The notes below the pieces were generated by a model that was not told the origin of the DNA, did not search any database, and saw only the letters and a list, made by a program, of their open reading frames with translations. The translations under genes were made by a program, and so were the position numbers. Of a DNA stretch of 64,000 nt, positions 12,901 through 27,900 are shown piece after piece. This DNA is from Aspidapion aeneum (Eukaryota; Arthropoda; Insecta; Coleoptera; Brentidae). The stretch's first letter is position 1, and every line of letters begins with the position of its first letter. The stretch spans positions 177,312,438 through 177,376,437 of the forward strand of contig OY755038.1 of the NCBI GenBank assembly GCA_963576565.1, read 5' to 3'.

Positions 12901-15900
12901 AATAACAGATTTTGTTAGCCTTTTATAATTTCTGTGCCCTTCGAAGGTACAGTTCGTTTCATAATTTTTGAAATAACTTTTTAAAAGTTATCATAACAAC
13001 CAGCAAAGGCCAGCTAAAAAAAGGTGTCTAAAAATTATGAAATTAACTGTATTTACTTACCATTTTACATATTCTTAATGCAAATAACTCAAAAATCAAT
13101 CGATAAATTTTGAAAATGATAAAATCACAGTAAAGGCTTTTACAAAACCTTTATTTAAATATAACTCGACCCACATTTAATATTTAAAATCAAGAATTAT
13201 TTACCTCAACTAGGGGTAAATAGAAACGGATATCTCATGCAAAATTGCAAACAAACTAAATCAACGTGTCATGGTTGTTTTTTAAATTTCCGGCAGTTTT
13301 TGAAAACCGGATATTTTATTCATTTAATTTTTACTGGTAATTTTTAGTCGAACATATGCAGGATTGGGACCTAAAGAGGGACAATTTCCATAAGGGTTAA
13401 CATATGATTTAAAAATAAAAATCTAAAAATACATGTAATATTTTAAACAATAATTTTTTTTTGTGGAGACCCCCCAGAAAGGGGTCGTCACATATAACTG
13501 TTTTTTAAAAAAAAGGTTCCCCACCCAACTAAACACTTTTTATATAATAAAAATCCGTTTAAAAATAAAAGTGTCATATCTAAGATATGTACGCGTAGTC
13601 CAGTTTCTTTTACCAGATTCGGTTGTAGGTACTTTATAAAAAATGCTAAAAATGTCAAAAAAGAGCAGCCATTTTCTTTTGCATTCTTATTGTAATAGTT
13701 TAAGGGCCGGTTTATCAATGGAGGGGTATCTCGTCGTGTTAGCTAGCCCAGGGCCAACTCTAACCTTGGGATAACCCTCGAGCTAAAGAGAAAAGTGTTT
13801 ATCCACATCATTTTAACCCAGAGCTCCCAAACTCGTAGGTTGGCAATGCTGATAACAATCGACCATCTAAGTTTTCCCTTCTTATTTGATAGTCTATGGT
13901 ATTTTGGATATTTTTTTTTTGGTTTTGGGTGTTTTATTTAAAAAAATTATTTGACAAAATTTTATTCACCCAGGGCTATCACAACGGATATATTTTTGAT
14001 TCACCTTCTTCAGTTATTGTACTCTAGCCAGTAAGTATTTACTACGTATGATGAAAATAGTTTAGCTCCATAAAAATTAGCCTGTAGCTCCAAATTTGTA
14101 AATTGTTTCTGTTGTACTTGTACCTACTTGTACTTAAAATAAAAATGCATCTATAGGTACCTATCGACCTATTAAAGCTAGATTTATACATTACATAATT
14201 TAAGAGATAAAATGAGTTAAAAGCAAATGGATTAATGTCCATATTGGATCATGCTGCATTTTTTAACTTTATTTTTAAACTACTACACCTATTTTATGTT
14301 TGTTACAGATCATGTCTTTGCAAGGAAACAAATAAACTTCTCTAAACTTGGGCATTCAAATGAAGAAATATTAACAATGTATGTCAACAAGAAATAATGG
14401 TACTAGTTTCTGGCACATGAAACTGTTATCCCGGAATGACTGATTTACAAACACCCTGTGCAGAGCAAGAGGTTTCCTGGCTGACCAGAAGTTGTTTTAA
14501 AACCTTCATTTTATATATTATTTATTCTGTAGCATATATTTTTATTAATTATAAAAGTGCTCTTTCAGTATTTTATTTTGATCTTACTCTGTAAGTTAAT
14601 TGTTGATTATTTCTGATTCCTAAAACACTGTTGTATAACAAAAGTCATTTTTCAGGGGCCCCCAAATAAACATTTGAAAACTCAGTGTTTGAAGTACATT
14701 CACTTTTTATTTTGCATTTTTAAATAAATATAAAAAGTTTTAAAACTATATACATAAATTAGAATTATAATAAAACTGGTACACATATTGATGATGATTC
14801 ATATGTGAATGGGCCTTGCAGCCCCCTCACTGTGACCACCAGAGGGTCTGTATTGTGGCTCGGTACAAATAGTAGGTCTAGCTCTGTTGGCGCGTGGGAT
14901 ATTTATTGGGTTATTCATGGAGGGCTTTTCTATTAAACATTATCTTGCTCATAGAAAAAATATTTGAGGCTTGCTTGGTAGACTGCTCTCATTGCAAAAA
15001 TCTCCATGTCTGTGGGGAATTCCATCATCTCAGCCTCACACCATATGAAGTATCGCCACTGCTGTTGTAAAAATTTCGGAACATCGTATTTAACACTTAT
15101 AAAATTAAGTACACAATTTATATGTTATGCTTTTGAGAAAAATCAACCAAAATAAAAAAAAACACTTTAAAATAATTCAAAATAAATTTTATGGTTAAAT
15201 CAGAGCTAAATACGTTACCCTGCCGTCCGAGCGCGGGTCAAGTTAGCCTAGGGTTAACCCTCGAGTTTGCAGTTAACCTTGGATGGATAAACACTTTTGA
15301 CAACTTTAGCCCCGGGCTATCTCTAACTCGAGGGGTATCCCTCCATTGATAAACCGGCCCTAAAAGAATGCCTTCCTAACTTCCAAAAATTATTACCATA
15401 ACACAACCTACAGCAAGATATTGGTTATTTCTACCATAGACTAAATACATACAGACGTCCGAAGCTTACGGAGCGCGAGGCGAACCGGTTTGATCACAGG
15501 CTTTTGCCTTCACGCAAACCTCTGAAATCAAATTGGGTTTCCCCTCGAGAAGTTGCCGGTGTTACCAAGAAGGAGTCTTTCTCTGTAAAATTTGCTGTCC
15601 ATCGATCGATTCGTGACCTTTAGCAGAAAGTATATAACGCTATGTAGTTTGTGCCTCGAGCCTTCGCGCGTCACTTTGATTCAGTCGACGTCTGGCTTTC
15701 AGCGGCATCACATGTATTATAAGAGACTGTGCGCGGCAAGGCTTATATGAAAGTTTTCTACCCTCACGTAGTTAATAGCCTATACTGCCGTCAAAAGAAA
15801 AAACGACGTATTTAACAAAATCGCTATTTTCAGAAAATGAAGGGTAAAGTTTTGGATGCAAATAAAACACAAATTTATTTTTCGGAATGAAATCTTATAT

Positions 15901-18900
15901 TGCACAAATTTACATACTAAAAAAAGCTACTGCAATAAATATATGTTTTATAACATAAAAAGGAAAAATATATTTGCAATACTAAAAACAAATACGTACT
16001 TACACACAGTGGCGTATATAGAAAAAAGTTTCGGGGTGGGCCCGAGGCAGTTTGGGGGGGGGGGCCGAGACCACATGAGTCCGTATTTTATGCTATTTTA
16101 TGTTTGTATTCAGGAAATTTGTGGAAAATATCTAAAAAAATCTTAGCTTCGGGGGGGGGCCCGGGCCCCCCAGCCCCCCCCTTATATACACCACTGCTTA
16201 CACACCTTTATTACAAGCTTTTATTTAGCTTCAGATGTTCTGTTTAACTATCCAACTAATTTTGTGAAGCGTTTTTGACACACTTCCCATTATCCGATTT
16301 GGATGAAATTTGGTACACACAGTGGTCCCGTGACAATACAACACTAAGAAAAAATACTCTGCTCATTTATGGGCACCTAAGCTCACACTAGGTACTATAG
16401 TTATAGTGTACGTGTAAGCTAATATAACTAAAATCTGAAATATGTTTTATTCAACTCCAGACTCAATTACCTTTCGTTTGATACCACACAAGCCATGTTT
16501 TGACTTAAACTCTAATTTTCGAAATCTACCCCCACCCTTAAAAAAAACTAAAATGTATTTTGTTTAACTCCAGACTCAATTACCTACCGTTTGATATCTC
16601 ACACACGCCATATTTTCACTTAAACTCTAATTTTTGAAATCTACCCCCACCCTTTTTTTTTAAATCACCTAATATGTATTTTGTTTAACTTCAGACTCAA
16701 TTACCTTTCATTTGATATCACACGCCATATTTTCACATAAACTCTAATTTTTGAAATCTACCCCCACCCTTTTATTGGGCTTGCGTTCGGTGGATTTTGT
16801 TCATTTTTAAATGGGACCATCTCGACCCAAGACCCAGCCTAGGTACCAAATTTCATTCAAATTGGGCAAGCGGTTTTTGAGTTATGCGCGTTGGTCGTTA
16901 CAGACAGACAGACATACAGACAGACAGACAGACAGACAGACGGCGCGACAAAAAAGTTTCAAAATCATCTGAAACGCAAAGATATATAAAAAATTTTGAA
17001 ATCGGAGCAACTTTTTTTTTCTCGAAAAAATTAGGATCACCATAGCTCACACTACTATAGTATAGTATATGTGTGAGCTAATATCCTCCCACCCCTACCC
17101 CCACCCCCTTCCATAGAAAAATTTGTTTTTGACACATCCCGTTATCCGATTTGGATGAAATTTGGTATACATATAGTGATCCGATGACAATACAATATTA
17201 AGAAAAAAATATCCTCCCACCCCTACCCCCACCCCCTTCCATAGAAAAATTTGTTTTTGACACATATCCCGTTATCCGATTTGGATGAAATTTGGTATAC
17301 ATTTAGTGATCCGATGACAATACAATATTAAGAAAAAAATATCCTCCCACCTCTACCCCCACCCCCTTTCATAGAAAAATGAGCTTTTGACACACTTCCC
17401 ATTATCCGATTTGGATGAAATTTGGTATTCACATAGTGGTCCGATGACATTACAACATTTAAAAAAAAATATCCTCCCACCCCTACCCCCACCCCCTTCC
17501 ACAGAAAATGCGTTTTTGACACCTTTCCCATTATCCGATTTGGATGAAATTTGGTATACAAAATCCTACTACTCCTACCCCCACCCCCATCTATAGAAAA
17601 ATGCGTTTTTGACACACTTCTCATTATCCGATTTGGATGAAATTTGGTATACATATAGTGGTCCGATGACAATACAACAATAATGAAAAAATGTCCTCCC
17701 ACCCCTACCCCCCACCCCCTTCCATAAAAAATGCGTTTTTGACACACTTCACTTCAAATGCCTTTTATAAAATTTGGTATATGCATAAAGGTCCGATGGC
17801 AATACAGCCCAAACAAAAAATATATTTCTACCTCTACCCACACCCTCTCCTTCCCCCAATAGAAAAATGAGTTTCCAAACAACTCACGATCAGCGATTTC
17901 ATTAGAATCTAGAATAAACTCTTCTGTTCTGTTATTGAACAAATATTTTCATTTAATAGAGTAGATAGCTGAGACTAAAAAGTAGAAAATAAATTGGTAA
18001 AATTTTTTTTTTAAGTCACAAGCTTTTATAAAATGCACTAAAAATTAAAAAATAATTTTCTAACATTCTAATATTATCATAATAATAAAAGCGATGGCCA
18101 CAAATCAAAGCATAAGTTAATCTAAATTTGTGATCTAAACACTTAAAGAATATTCAACATAGCAGGTCATCAAAGATATGTTTGATGTGCCGCAATGTTA
18201 TGCCATTGCCATACCTATGTCAGAGAAATGCTGGGGTATCTTGGGTCGGGTTGGGTGGGTTTGGTACCTCTGCATTTTTCTATTGATTCTTGCAAATAGT
18301 GATATTTAATTGATACGGATATCTTATCGTGCTAACATCGTCAAAATTTCCATCAGTCGGCCATCGCTTTTATTATTATGATAATAAGAATGTTAGAAAA
18401 TTATTTTTTATTGCCTTTTATAAAAGCTTGTGACTTCAAAAAAATTTTTTTACCAATTTAATCTTAGTTCTGTGTAAGTACGTGGTTTATACCTCTTATG
18501 AATGCCTGGTGTGGTGTAAATACGTGAACACTTAACCACTAATTTTCGACTAAATCAGAAATATACGCGTATTTTTTTTTAACAAACATGTATAGAAAGC
18601 TAATATAAGTCATAGGAACACAATATCTCGTTTTTGCAAAAAATGTTGAATACGTGGTCAGCTCAGCTCAGCTCAACCCCCCCCCCCCCCCCAAAACTGT
18701 CTTGGGCCCACCCCGAAACTTTTTTTTATATTCTCGTAGGATGGAAGATTTTTTAAAACTACGCTAGGTCGATTCGTAAGAAACTAAAAAAACTAAACTA
18801 ACTAATGGATCACACAATTTTAACTCACCAGGTGTTTGCCTCCAATTTGAGTAGGAATGCCGGTGTGACGTTATAAATCCAAGATGACGTATTTTATCAT

Positions 18901-21900
18901 GTTTTTTCACAAACTTTGGCTTATAATTTTGACCAAATTCGTTTTACAGAAAAACTGTTAATACGTTTTTTGTTTGCAATAGAACAGCAACTAAATGGTT
19001 GGGCAGTCAAATTTGAAATATTAAATTTTTGGGTGATTTTGATATAACGGCATGCTGTTTAAGGACTGCTTACGCAGTTAGGAAAATACAGTGTTTTGCT
19101 CAGCGTCGCATTATAGGTAGCATCGCGACCAAGGTCGCGACGCCCCAAAGCTTAAGATTGATAGTAACCTACCTTTTGTCAAATATCTCAAAAACGGTAA
19201 TATGTAGGACAATTTTTGCTTTCACTTTTATGCAGCCAATTGATGTATCTTTCTACCTGTCTATAACAATCTCAACAAATATTTTGAGTTTTTTTATTAA
19301 AAACTGTAGAAGTGAGATTTTTACCAAAATTTAAAATTGTAATTTTTAAAATTATTGGATTATTTGGCTCCCTCCAAATCAGTTTAGTGGTGATTTTGAT
19401 TTCGTATGAAAATTATTGTATTTTTTGAGTTAGCCTATCACAATGTGATTAAATTTTTATATTATCTTTACATGGAACCGCGCGAAAAAAATACCAAAAT
19501 TAGCAATATCGTGTTTTATAAAAATCTTTCAAAAAATACTCTTAAGATTAAATAATTTTTTTTTTAATTACTGCTACTTAATTTTTGATTCTTATTTTTT
19601 GGTTAATTTTTAATAAAACTAAACAAAATTATTTTTAAAAATATTTCGGTGAACGAAAAATATTCCGGGTGTCTAATAAAAAAATTCAAACATAAGTAAT
19701 GCTATGTAAAAAAAACATTGGATTTAGGGCACAATTTGACATCCCTTCATTTATGTACCTCGGATTTCTATATATTTTGGGTGATTTTGGTCCTCCACTA
19801 GAATTAGTTATATTAAGAAACAAGCTTTAAAAAACTGTATAATTTTACAAAAATCGTGCCGGAGTTTTTATGCCAAACATGCTTAAAAATCTGAAGGCAC
19901 GGCCACAAAGAATTGTGGCACGGCAGTGCCTCGCCAGTTCGCGCGCCGTATCATCTTTTCTTGAAACATTTCAGCCGATATTTGACCTATCTAAAACCCT
20001 ACTTCGGAATGAGCTTCGAATCTCAGACTTTGCACAGTTGTAGATCTTCATGAAGTTAACAACCCCTTTAAGTTTCATGGAATACCATAACGTAGTAAAG
20101 TAGTTACGAAATTTCAAAAAACGTCATGTACATGTAAAATTATGTAAAAGTAACATTGCCCGCTTCCAGAAATGGCAGACTGATAGGAACTATCATAAAA
20201 AAAATTAAAAACCCCACAATTAGAATTTACTTTCCTCCCCTATAAGTGTAAAATAATGTAAAACTAATATTGCCCACTTCCGGCTAGAGAGCTGAACTTT
20301 GAAAGGCCGACACCCCAAAATTCTAATTTACTTCCCTCTTCTATAAATGTAAAGATGTGTAAAAGTAACATTGCCCACATCCAGAAACGCTCGAGAGCTG
20401 AGCTTTGGAAGGCCGATAGGAACTATAATAAAACTATAAAAGAAAATTAAAAAACCCCAAAGTTTAATTAACTTCCCTTCCCTATAAATGTAAAGTTATG
20501 TAAATTAGCAATGTCCACCTCAAGAAACGCTAGAGAGCTGAGCTTTTGAAGACTGATAGGAACTATGATAAAACTATTGGAACAAAATTAAAAACACTAA
20601 AATTTTAATTTACTTTCCTCATCTATAAATGTAAAGTTATGTAAAATTAACATTGTATCTTAGTAGAGTAAATTCGTAAAATAAAGCTGCAATAAGGGTA
20701 TATTTTTTATATTTACTATTTAGTAAACAAGTAAAGCGAAATTTTAATTTGAGGATCCCCGATTTTCCTGCTTCTAAATCAAATATGGCGGCTTTAAAAA
20801 GTTAAGAAAAAAATAAACTTCCTATTTAGGAGAAATAAAATTTATTTTTGATAAAATTAAACTTTTCTTACCTTCTTATACATCGTTTAAAAGAAAATTT
20901 TATTTTGTACAGTCAAGTATAAAACACATTTTTTGAGAAAGAGCTTGGTTTTTTGGAAAACCGAGTGAAACATGTGGCAAAAATGTTTTTTTTTATTTAT
21001 TTTTTAAATGACCCCCATTTACGGACGTCGCTGGAGAGTTTGTCATTAATCAAACCATACTAACTTCATACATCGATAGAGAGGTAATTTTATTTTCTAC
21101 AATAAAGTTAAGAACACTTTTTTTTATTGAGCTTAGTTTCTAAGAAAATTGGATAAAACCTGTAACACAATTCTTTTGTTTGGAGATTTGTAAAAATTGA
21201 TTTTATTTACGGACGCCTGTGAAGTTTTATTCTAAAGATAAATCTTACCTTGCGGTACAGCGTTTAAAAGGATTTTTTACTATCTATAATTGACTATCAA
21301 TTTTTGATAGAGGGCTTGGTTTTCAAGATAATTGGGCAGAACTTGTGACAAACATGTGGTTTTTTAATTTTTTTTACAATTTCTCAAAAAACGGACGCCG
21401 CTGGAGAGCTTGCTGTTAATCTGATTGCACTAACGTATACATTTTTGAAAAGGTAATTTTATTTTCTACAATAAAGTGTAGAATAATATTTTTCCTTAAA
21501 AGCTTAGTTTTTGGTTAAAACTTGTAAAAAAATTGTTTAGTGATTTTTCAAAATTGATGGAATTTACGGAGGCCCCTAAAGTGTTACAAATTAAACTAAT
21601 ATTGCCCTATTATACATCGTTTAAAAGGAAATTTTATTGTCTACAACCGACTATAGAGTACAATTTTTGATAGAGTGCTTGGTTTTCAGTAAAATCGGGG
21701 AAAAAGGGTAATAGGCATGTTTCTCTTTTCATTTTTTTGCATTACCTCAATAAACAGATGCCGCTGGAGAGTTTGTCTTTAGCCGTACCCCACTGACTTG
21801 TATATCGTTAAAACGGAAATTTTATTGTCTACAACAAAGGTAATTTTGAAGAGACCTTAAAATTTTAGGTTTTGGGGGGTCTAGGGAGTTTTTGGGGGTT

Positions 21901-24900
21901 TTTGCAGCTAAAATTTAAAAAAACTAAGATAATTTTATTTTTAGGTTAGGTCTTACACATTTTGTTGCATTTCTCTTTCATTGTAGCTGTATGGCATCAA
22001 AATAGTTAAATTTTCAGAAATTCAAACACAACTATAAGAGGGAGAATAAAAAAAAATTGGACCAAAACCTGGCAGTGGCGGATCCAAGGGGGGGGGGCAC
22101 TAGGGGCACTTGCCCCCCCCCCCCCGAGAATTTTTTGAATATACAAAAAATTAGTAAAAAGTAGTGTTTTTGCTAATAAAAATTCAAAATTTTTGCCTGC
22201 GGCGCATGAAAGTGTTATTATCATCGAAATTACAACCACTGACTTATTTAATAAAATGCTGCTTAAAAAAATATATACCGTTTTTTACCAACAGAGAATG
22301 TCACCTAAAGTGCCCCCCCCCGAGAAGCACCTCTGGATCCGCCCTTGAAACCTGGCTTGGCAACATCCAGATCGTTAATCTGGCGAACCTATTCTCAGCT
22401 AGAATCCACTGTCAAAGTGCGGTCCTCATATTTTGCATACTCAACTACCTACAGCGCCTGCACTATTTAGACATGTACAAAAATCTGTCAATTTCTTTTG
22501 TGTAAATTTAATAGCTCATAAAAATCTATATTTTCTTGGAAAAAAGCAATGTTGTTCAATTTGATATTTTAAAAATTCATCGTTTTTCCCTACTTTCCAA
22601 ACTTAAAAAGTGCTTTAACTGCCAAAATTTATTTGAACTTTTTGTCTGCTTTGGACCTTTCGCACCATCTCTTAGATTGGTTCATCATTTAAATTGCACC
22701 CTGTATTTTAGGTATCATATTTTAATTATATTTTATAAAAAGTCAAGGCCCAAAGGTAGGTATCCATTTCCTGTTTACTGGGTATCCTATCTAAAGGCCT
22801 GCGTATCCAAATGGATACACAATATAGTCTAAAAAGATGCCTTGGTAAAAGGTGTGGATAAAATGTGGATAACTTCCGGCACATAGCGAATGCACTAAAT
22901 ACCTAAACTAGGTGCACCCGAGGGTGCACCCAAAAAAAGTAGCTGGCTACATACCCATGCCCGCTAAACTATGTTAAGTTAATTAATCCTTAAATTTACA
23001 AATGCCTGACATTTGCAAAAAAGTCATTATTTAGTTTTATTTTTGTTTGATTAAAATAAAAAATACTCTTACACTCTGAGTACAAATTTAGAGAATATTT
23101 AATATTAACCATCTTCCTTGACCTTGACTACGCGGCGCGCTTTGTTATGTGAGCGGGAACGGTGAGGTAGGGAAGGGAAGGTGAACCGCTCGTGCACATA
23201 GCCTATTGCGATATATATAGGCGATATATATAGACTATATACTTCTCGGCTCGAGCGGGCCCCGACGCACGAGATATCGGCAACAAAGCACAGTATAGGA
23301 GCGCGGATTTAACAGTATATTTTAACTTTATTATACTTTCGCAGCCAGCGCTAGCTAGGTAAACTAAAAGGTCCGTAAGCCGGGACTGTGCCTCTGTAGT
23401 ATTCTATGTGTTTCTACGAACAACTCTTCAAATCCTTAGACAAAATATGGTGTAATTATTTAGTTTTTATAAAACTAAAACTGATGCTTTCCGAAGCGTA
23501 AAATATGCCTTAACATAAAAAGCATGTAAAATTAATAAGTTGCATTTCAAGCACCACCTTGTTTACTACATAATTAGGAGACAAGACATAGTGTATGGCT
23601 ATTTCAGTTTATTTAGTTAATTCCACCTTTTAGACGGATTGACCTTCATGTGCGACGCAAGCGTAGTACTTAAAATTGAGTACCATAAGATCTTTAACTT
23701 TGCTTACAAGAGTGTGTGAAAAATGGAAAGGACAAATATATCATAATTTACATTTCGATGCCTTGAGCGCTTTAAAGGCGGGATTTTGTCCTGTATTACG
23801 GAGTGCATGCAATAGTTTAAGCAAGTCGTTTATTTAACAAAATAAAGTGAAGTGGACTTACCGTTTCATTTAATTCGCTAACACTCGTATATGCGTCAAA
23901 ATCTTGGCTTTGCGGTGACTCCAGCCTACCCTTGATTTTACGTTCGATAAACACCGTAAAACCCTCGTTTAACCAAAAGTGTTCAAAGTTTTTGTTGGTA
24001 ACCAAGTTGCCTGTCCAACTGTGGGCTATTTCATGGGCTACTACATTAGCTAGACTTCTGTCACCAGCCTATAAAGATAATTAAATCAAATAAATAATTA
24101 AAGGCGGGTCCATCCAGCAACGCAATGAATAATTCATATCACCTGAGCAGGGCTGTATCTGATACTTAGTGCGCAAATTTATACGTTTAACATATGTTCT
24201 GCACAAATGCGAAATTACCAAAAATATTTTATTCAAGCACTCTTCCAACAATCATAGGGAATCAAATAAATAACTGGATGTTCAAAAATCCCAGCGGAAA
24301 TCCTATCTTGCTATGACATTATACACAGAACAGAACATATAAATTGAACAAATCTAAAGTTTGTGGATATTACATATTAATTTGGGAATATGAAACATTG
24401 TGAAATTGACGTAATTATGACATTATTATTAGAGCATACACAAAATCTAAAAGTAAATGAAAAAGTGAAAAAAGAAGTAAATTTTTTCGAAGAATATTCT
24501 ATAATTAGAAAAAAAAATACATCAACCGAATTGCTTATTGTGTAATTTTAATTGTTCTTTAAATTTGTAAAATATGAATAAAGGCCTTTCCTAAATACTA
24601 TCTGTAGTTTTTAGGCACTTGGTATTAACTCCGAGAATCTGGCTACATTTTGATTCATTATATTACTCGTAACCTCAACTGTCTACGCCAGTCAAAGATA
24701 TTACCTATCCTAAACATTTTGAGCATTTATTTTGAACATGTAGGAGGCTACTTGTGTTTTTAAATCTCAAAACGTATGCAATTGTCAACATTTTGCTCAA
24801 CCATTCTGTGTTCTAAGGTATGTTTGTGAATTACATTTGTCTGTAAACTGTGTTTTTCATTTATCCATTACGCATTAGATTTGGAGTATAGCAATTATTA

Positions 24901-27900
24901 TAGTTTACTCAGGACTCGATACTAAATTAAATAACTAATTTTTGGCCAACGTACTTTTTTAATTTTTAAAAACTTTGTTTTACAAATATTGGTAATAAAA
25001 ATAAAATTGTTAAAAATACAAAAAGGTCGCACAAGTGATTTATTTCATGTATTTGTTTTTTAAAAAATAGATGCAAGCTATAGAATAAATAATAATTTAA
25101 ATTAAAATTTGAGGTATATCGCAAAAAATCCAATAAACGCAATTTCATGCAATTGAGTGTACAAACTAATTTTTTTAATTAATAAATTAAATAAATAAAA
25201 AAGTTAAAATATTAGTACATTTTAAACAAAAGATTATATAACAAAAAAATTATTTATTTTTATCACTTTCTAAAAACTTCTTAATTACGGTTAACAAACA
25301 CTATATTTAATTATAAAAACAGCAGTAAACAAAAGTTTGTTTAAGAGTTTTAAAAAGTTTTTAACCTCACGCAAATAAAAAAGTACCTATGCTTTTTGGT
25401 AAATGCCCCAAAACTGAAAAAGTCTATATCTTCCTTTGCATAAAATTTATTTAAGTCGGCACTGTATTAAATTTAAATTATCTTAATTATTAATTTTCTT
25501 ATCTAGACCGTAAATCGCAGATCTATTTTGTTTGTTTGATTTTTTTATAAACGCATAACTTATTTAACCTGTTTACTATTTATCGTAGAAAAACTACAGA
25601 AAAGTATTTTCTTTAAATAAAATACCCGTCAATTTTTCCTTATTATGATAATAAAATCAGGTTAACCTTAATAAAAAGTTAGAAATTCTAGTTCTTACAA
25701 AAAAAATCTGCCCAATAAGCTATAATCCGGATTGAAAGGGGATTAGTGCATATATTTAGGTAGATTAGCTAGATTTTTAGCCTTTTTAAACCTCTAATCT
25801 CATGCACTTATATCGGATATTAAAGTGAAATTTATCAGTCCAATTCAATCCAGTTTTGATTCGAATATAATAATTTAAAAGCTATTTTGGAAAGGAACTT
25901 AATAAAACTATATATTTCAAAACACAATTCTACCGTGCAAAGGCAAAAAAACAGTGTACTTACAAAAAATACCAAAATTTTATATAATTTATTGTTTGCC
26001 CGCAGTTAGAAAAACGATAACTGCAATGGACTGTATATATTTTATTAAATGAAAGCGCGTACAAACATAAATTAATTGATATGTAATCACGAAATAATCA
26101 AAGGTCCATAGGTTAATTGCTGTTATCCACACAACGGAAATCAGAAACAAAGTACTCACCAGTTTGCAGCCAATTTCTCCACGTTCCAGCGGCCCCTTTC
26201 TGGATCTAATGATGGCACCACGTAGCTGAAGGGCTGAAGTTTCTAGTTCTATGCTTCAGTACACCAAAATCGAGCACTTTCAAGTGTAGAAATTTGTAAT
26301 AGTTGGAGAAAGTAATTAACACGCCATTTTTCTCGAGGCGGTAGAAAGGATCTCTCTGATTCTTGGTGCGCATCTCAAAATGCGCGAAAAATGTACTCTG
26401 TCCGTCATCCAATTGTGTGGTTTTAAAAATTAAAAACAACCGCGAAATTTAGCGGGAGCTAACACAACTGCCCTCCAAAACACACAATTTTAGAATATCA
26501 ACCGGACAGATATAGATATAAGAAAAAATGATCGACCGATAAATATAAATGAATGAAAAACAGAAAAGTAGCGTAAGTTTATTTAGAGATAACGAAAACC
26601 CGAAAAAGGCAAAACAAACAAACAAAAATTCAAAAAAAATTAAAATAAAGAAAAACCTATTGTAATACCCGGCAATAGGTAGAAAAATGAAAATTAGTTT
26701 TAATTCGGCAAGAGGCACAGTTTTACAACTGGCCGCTTGTAAACACCGGTAGCCGTTCGTACCGTCGCTACACGCACTTGACCGTCTCCGCCGGGATGCA
26801 ATTCGAGAACCCGACCGACTGGCCATTTCAAAGGTGATTGGATGTGATCACTCGTTATGATAACCGAATCATTTAATTTGATATTTGGGGACGAATCAGC
26901 CCACTTGTGTCGCTGTTGTAGCGTATGCAAATACTCTACGGAATACCTTTTCCAAAAATCATTATGTAGTTTTTGGATTAGTTGCCATCTCGAGAGCCGA
27001 TTTAGGGGAACCTCGGACAAATCTGACTCCGGAATTTCTGAATTAAGGGGTTCAAGGGTCAAAAAATGCCCAGAGGTAAGAGGTTGCAGATCGTGTGGGT
27101 CTGAAGAGGCAGGAGATAAAGGGCGACTATTAAGTACAGCTTCTACGCGACATGTAAGGGTGGACATTTCCATGATGGACAACTTCTGGTCGCCGACAAC
27201 TCGAACAAAGTGAGTTTTAAAACTTTTAACGCCAGCTTCTGCCAGGCCATTGAAATGTGGACTGAGAGGGGGTCTCAGATGCCAACGAATAGAAAGTCTG
27301 GTGGACGCACTTCTTGCGTAATCAAGCAATTGGTTACGAAACCCTATAAAATTACTGCCCTGATCTGACCAGCATTGCGTCACGTTTCCACGTCTGGAAA
27401 TGAATCGATGGAATGCACCTACAAACCCTTCGGTGGACAGTTCCATGGTTAATTCCAAATGCACGCAATGTGTGGCCGTACAGACAAACACACAGACATA
27501 CGATTTGAAAGCTTTACAACCACGGTAACGATGAGGAATCACAAAGAAAGGTCCACAAAAGTCGATAGCTACACTCGAAAAAGGTTTAAGTTGATTGATT
27601 CGATGAGCGGGAAGTGAACTCATTATGGGCGGTCTTTAGGGTTTAGGGTTGATTCTAAAACATTGCAAGCACTTGGATATGGTTCTTTGAATTGCCCGTC
27701 TGGCAGATAATATCCAAAATGGCTGTAAAAGCAGATTATGCAATGTTTTAAACCCAGGATAAAGGTATTGTCGATGAGTGGACTCGATAAGAAGAGTAGT
27801 TAAATGATGGTTACTCGAAAGTAAGACGGGGTGTTTTGCAGAATAAGACAAAAGGTCAGATTTTTGTAATCTGCCACCGACTCTAATATTATTTTCATCA

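Noticed and set aside
12560..13250. Large foldback repeat
   Set aside because: Only a few short blocks match in inverted order. The match is too weak by eye to define ends; a dot plot would decide.
17328..17747. 139-codon frame with internal repeats on the minus strand
   Set aside because: It is the translation of the 130-bp satellite; its length is a multiple of repeat phase, not coding selection.
22164..22832. 113- and 98-codon plus-strand frames
   Set aside because: The first runs through the hAT MITE and its poly-C tract, and the second is AT-rich without any recognisable motif.
23125..23360. GC-rich patch as a possible CpG-type promoter or first exon
   Set aside because: No open frame matches the expected protein, it lies in the middle of the gene between exons already in phase, and no partner copy defines an LTR.
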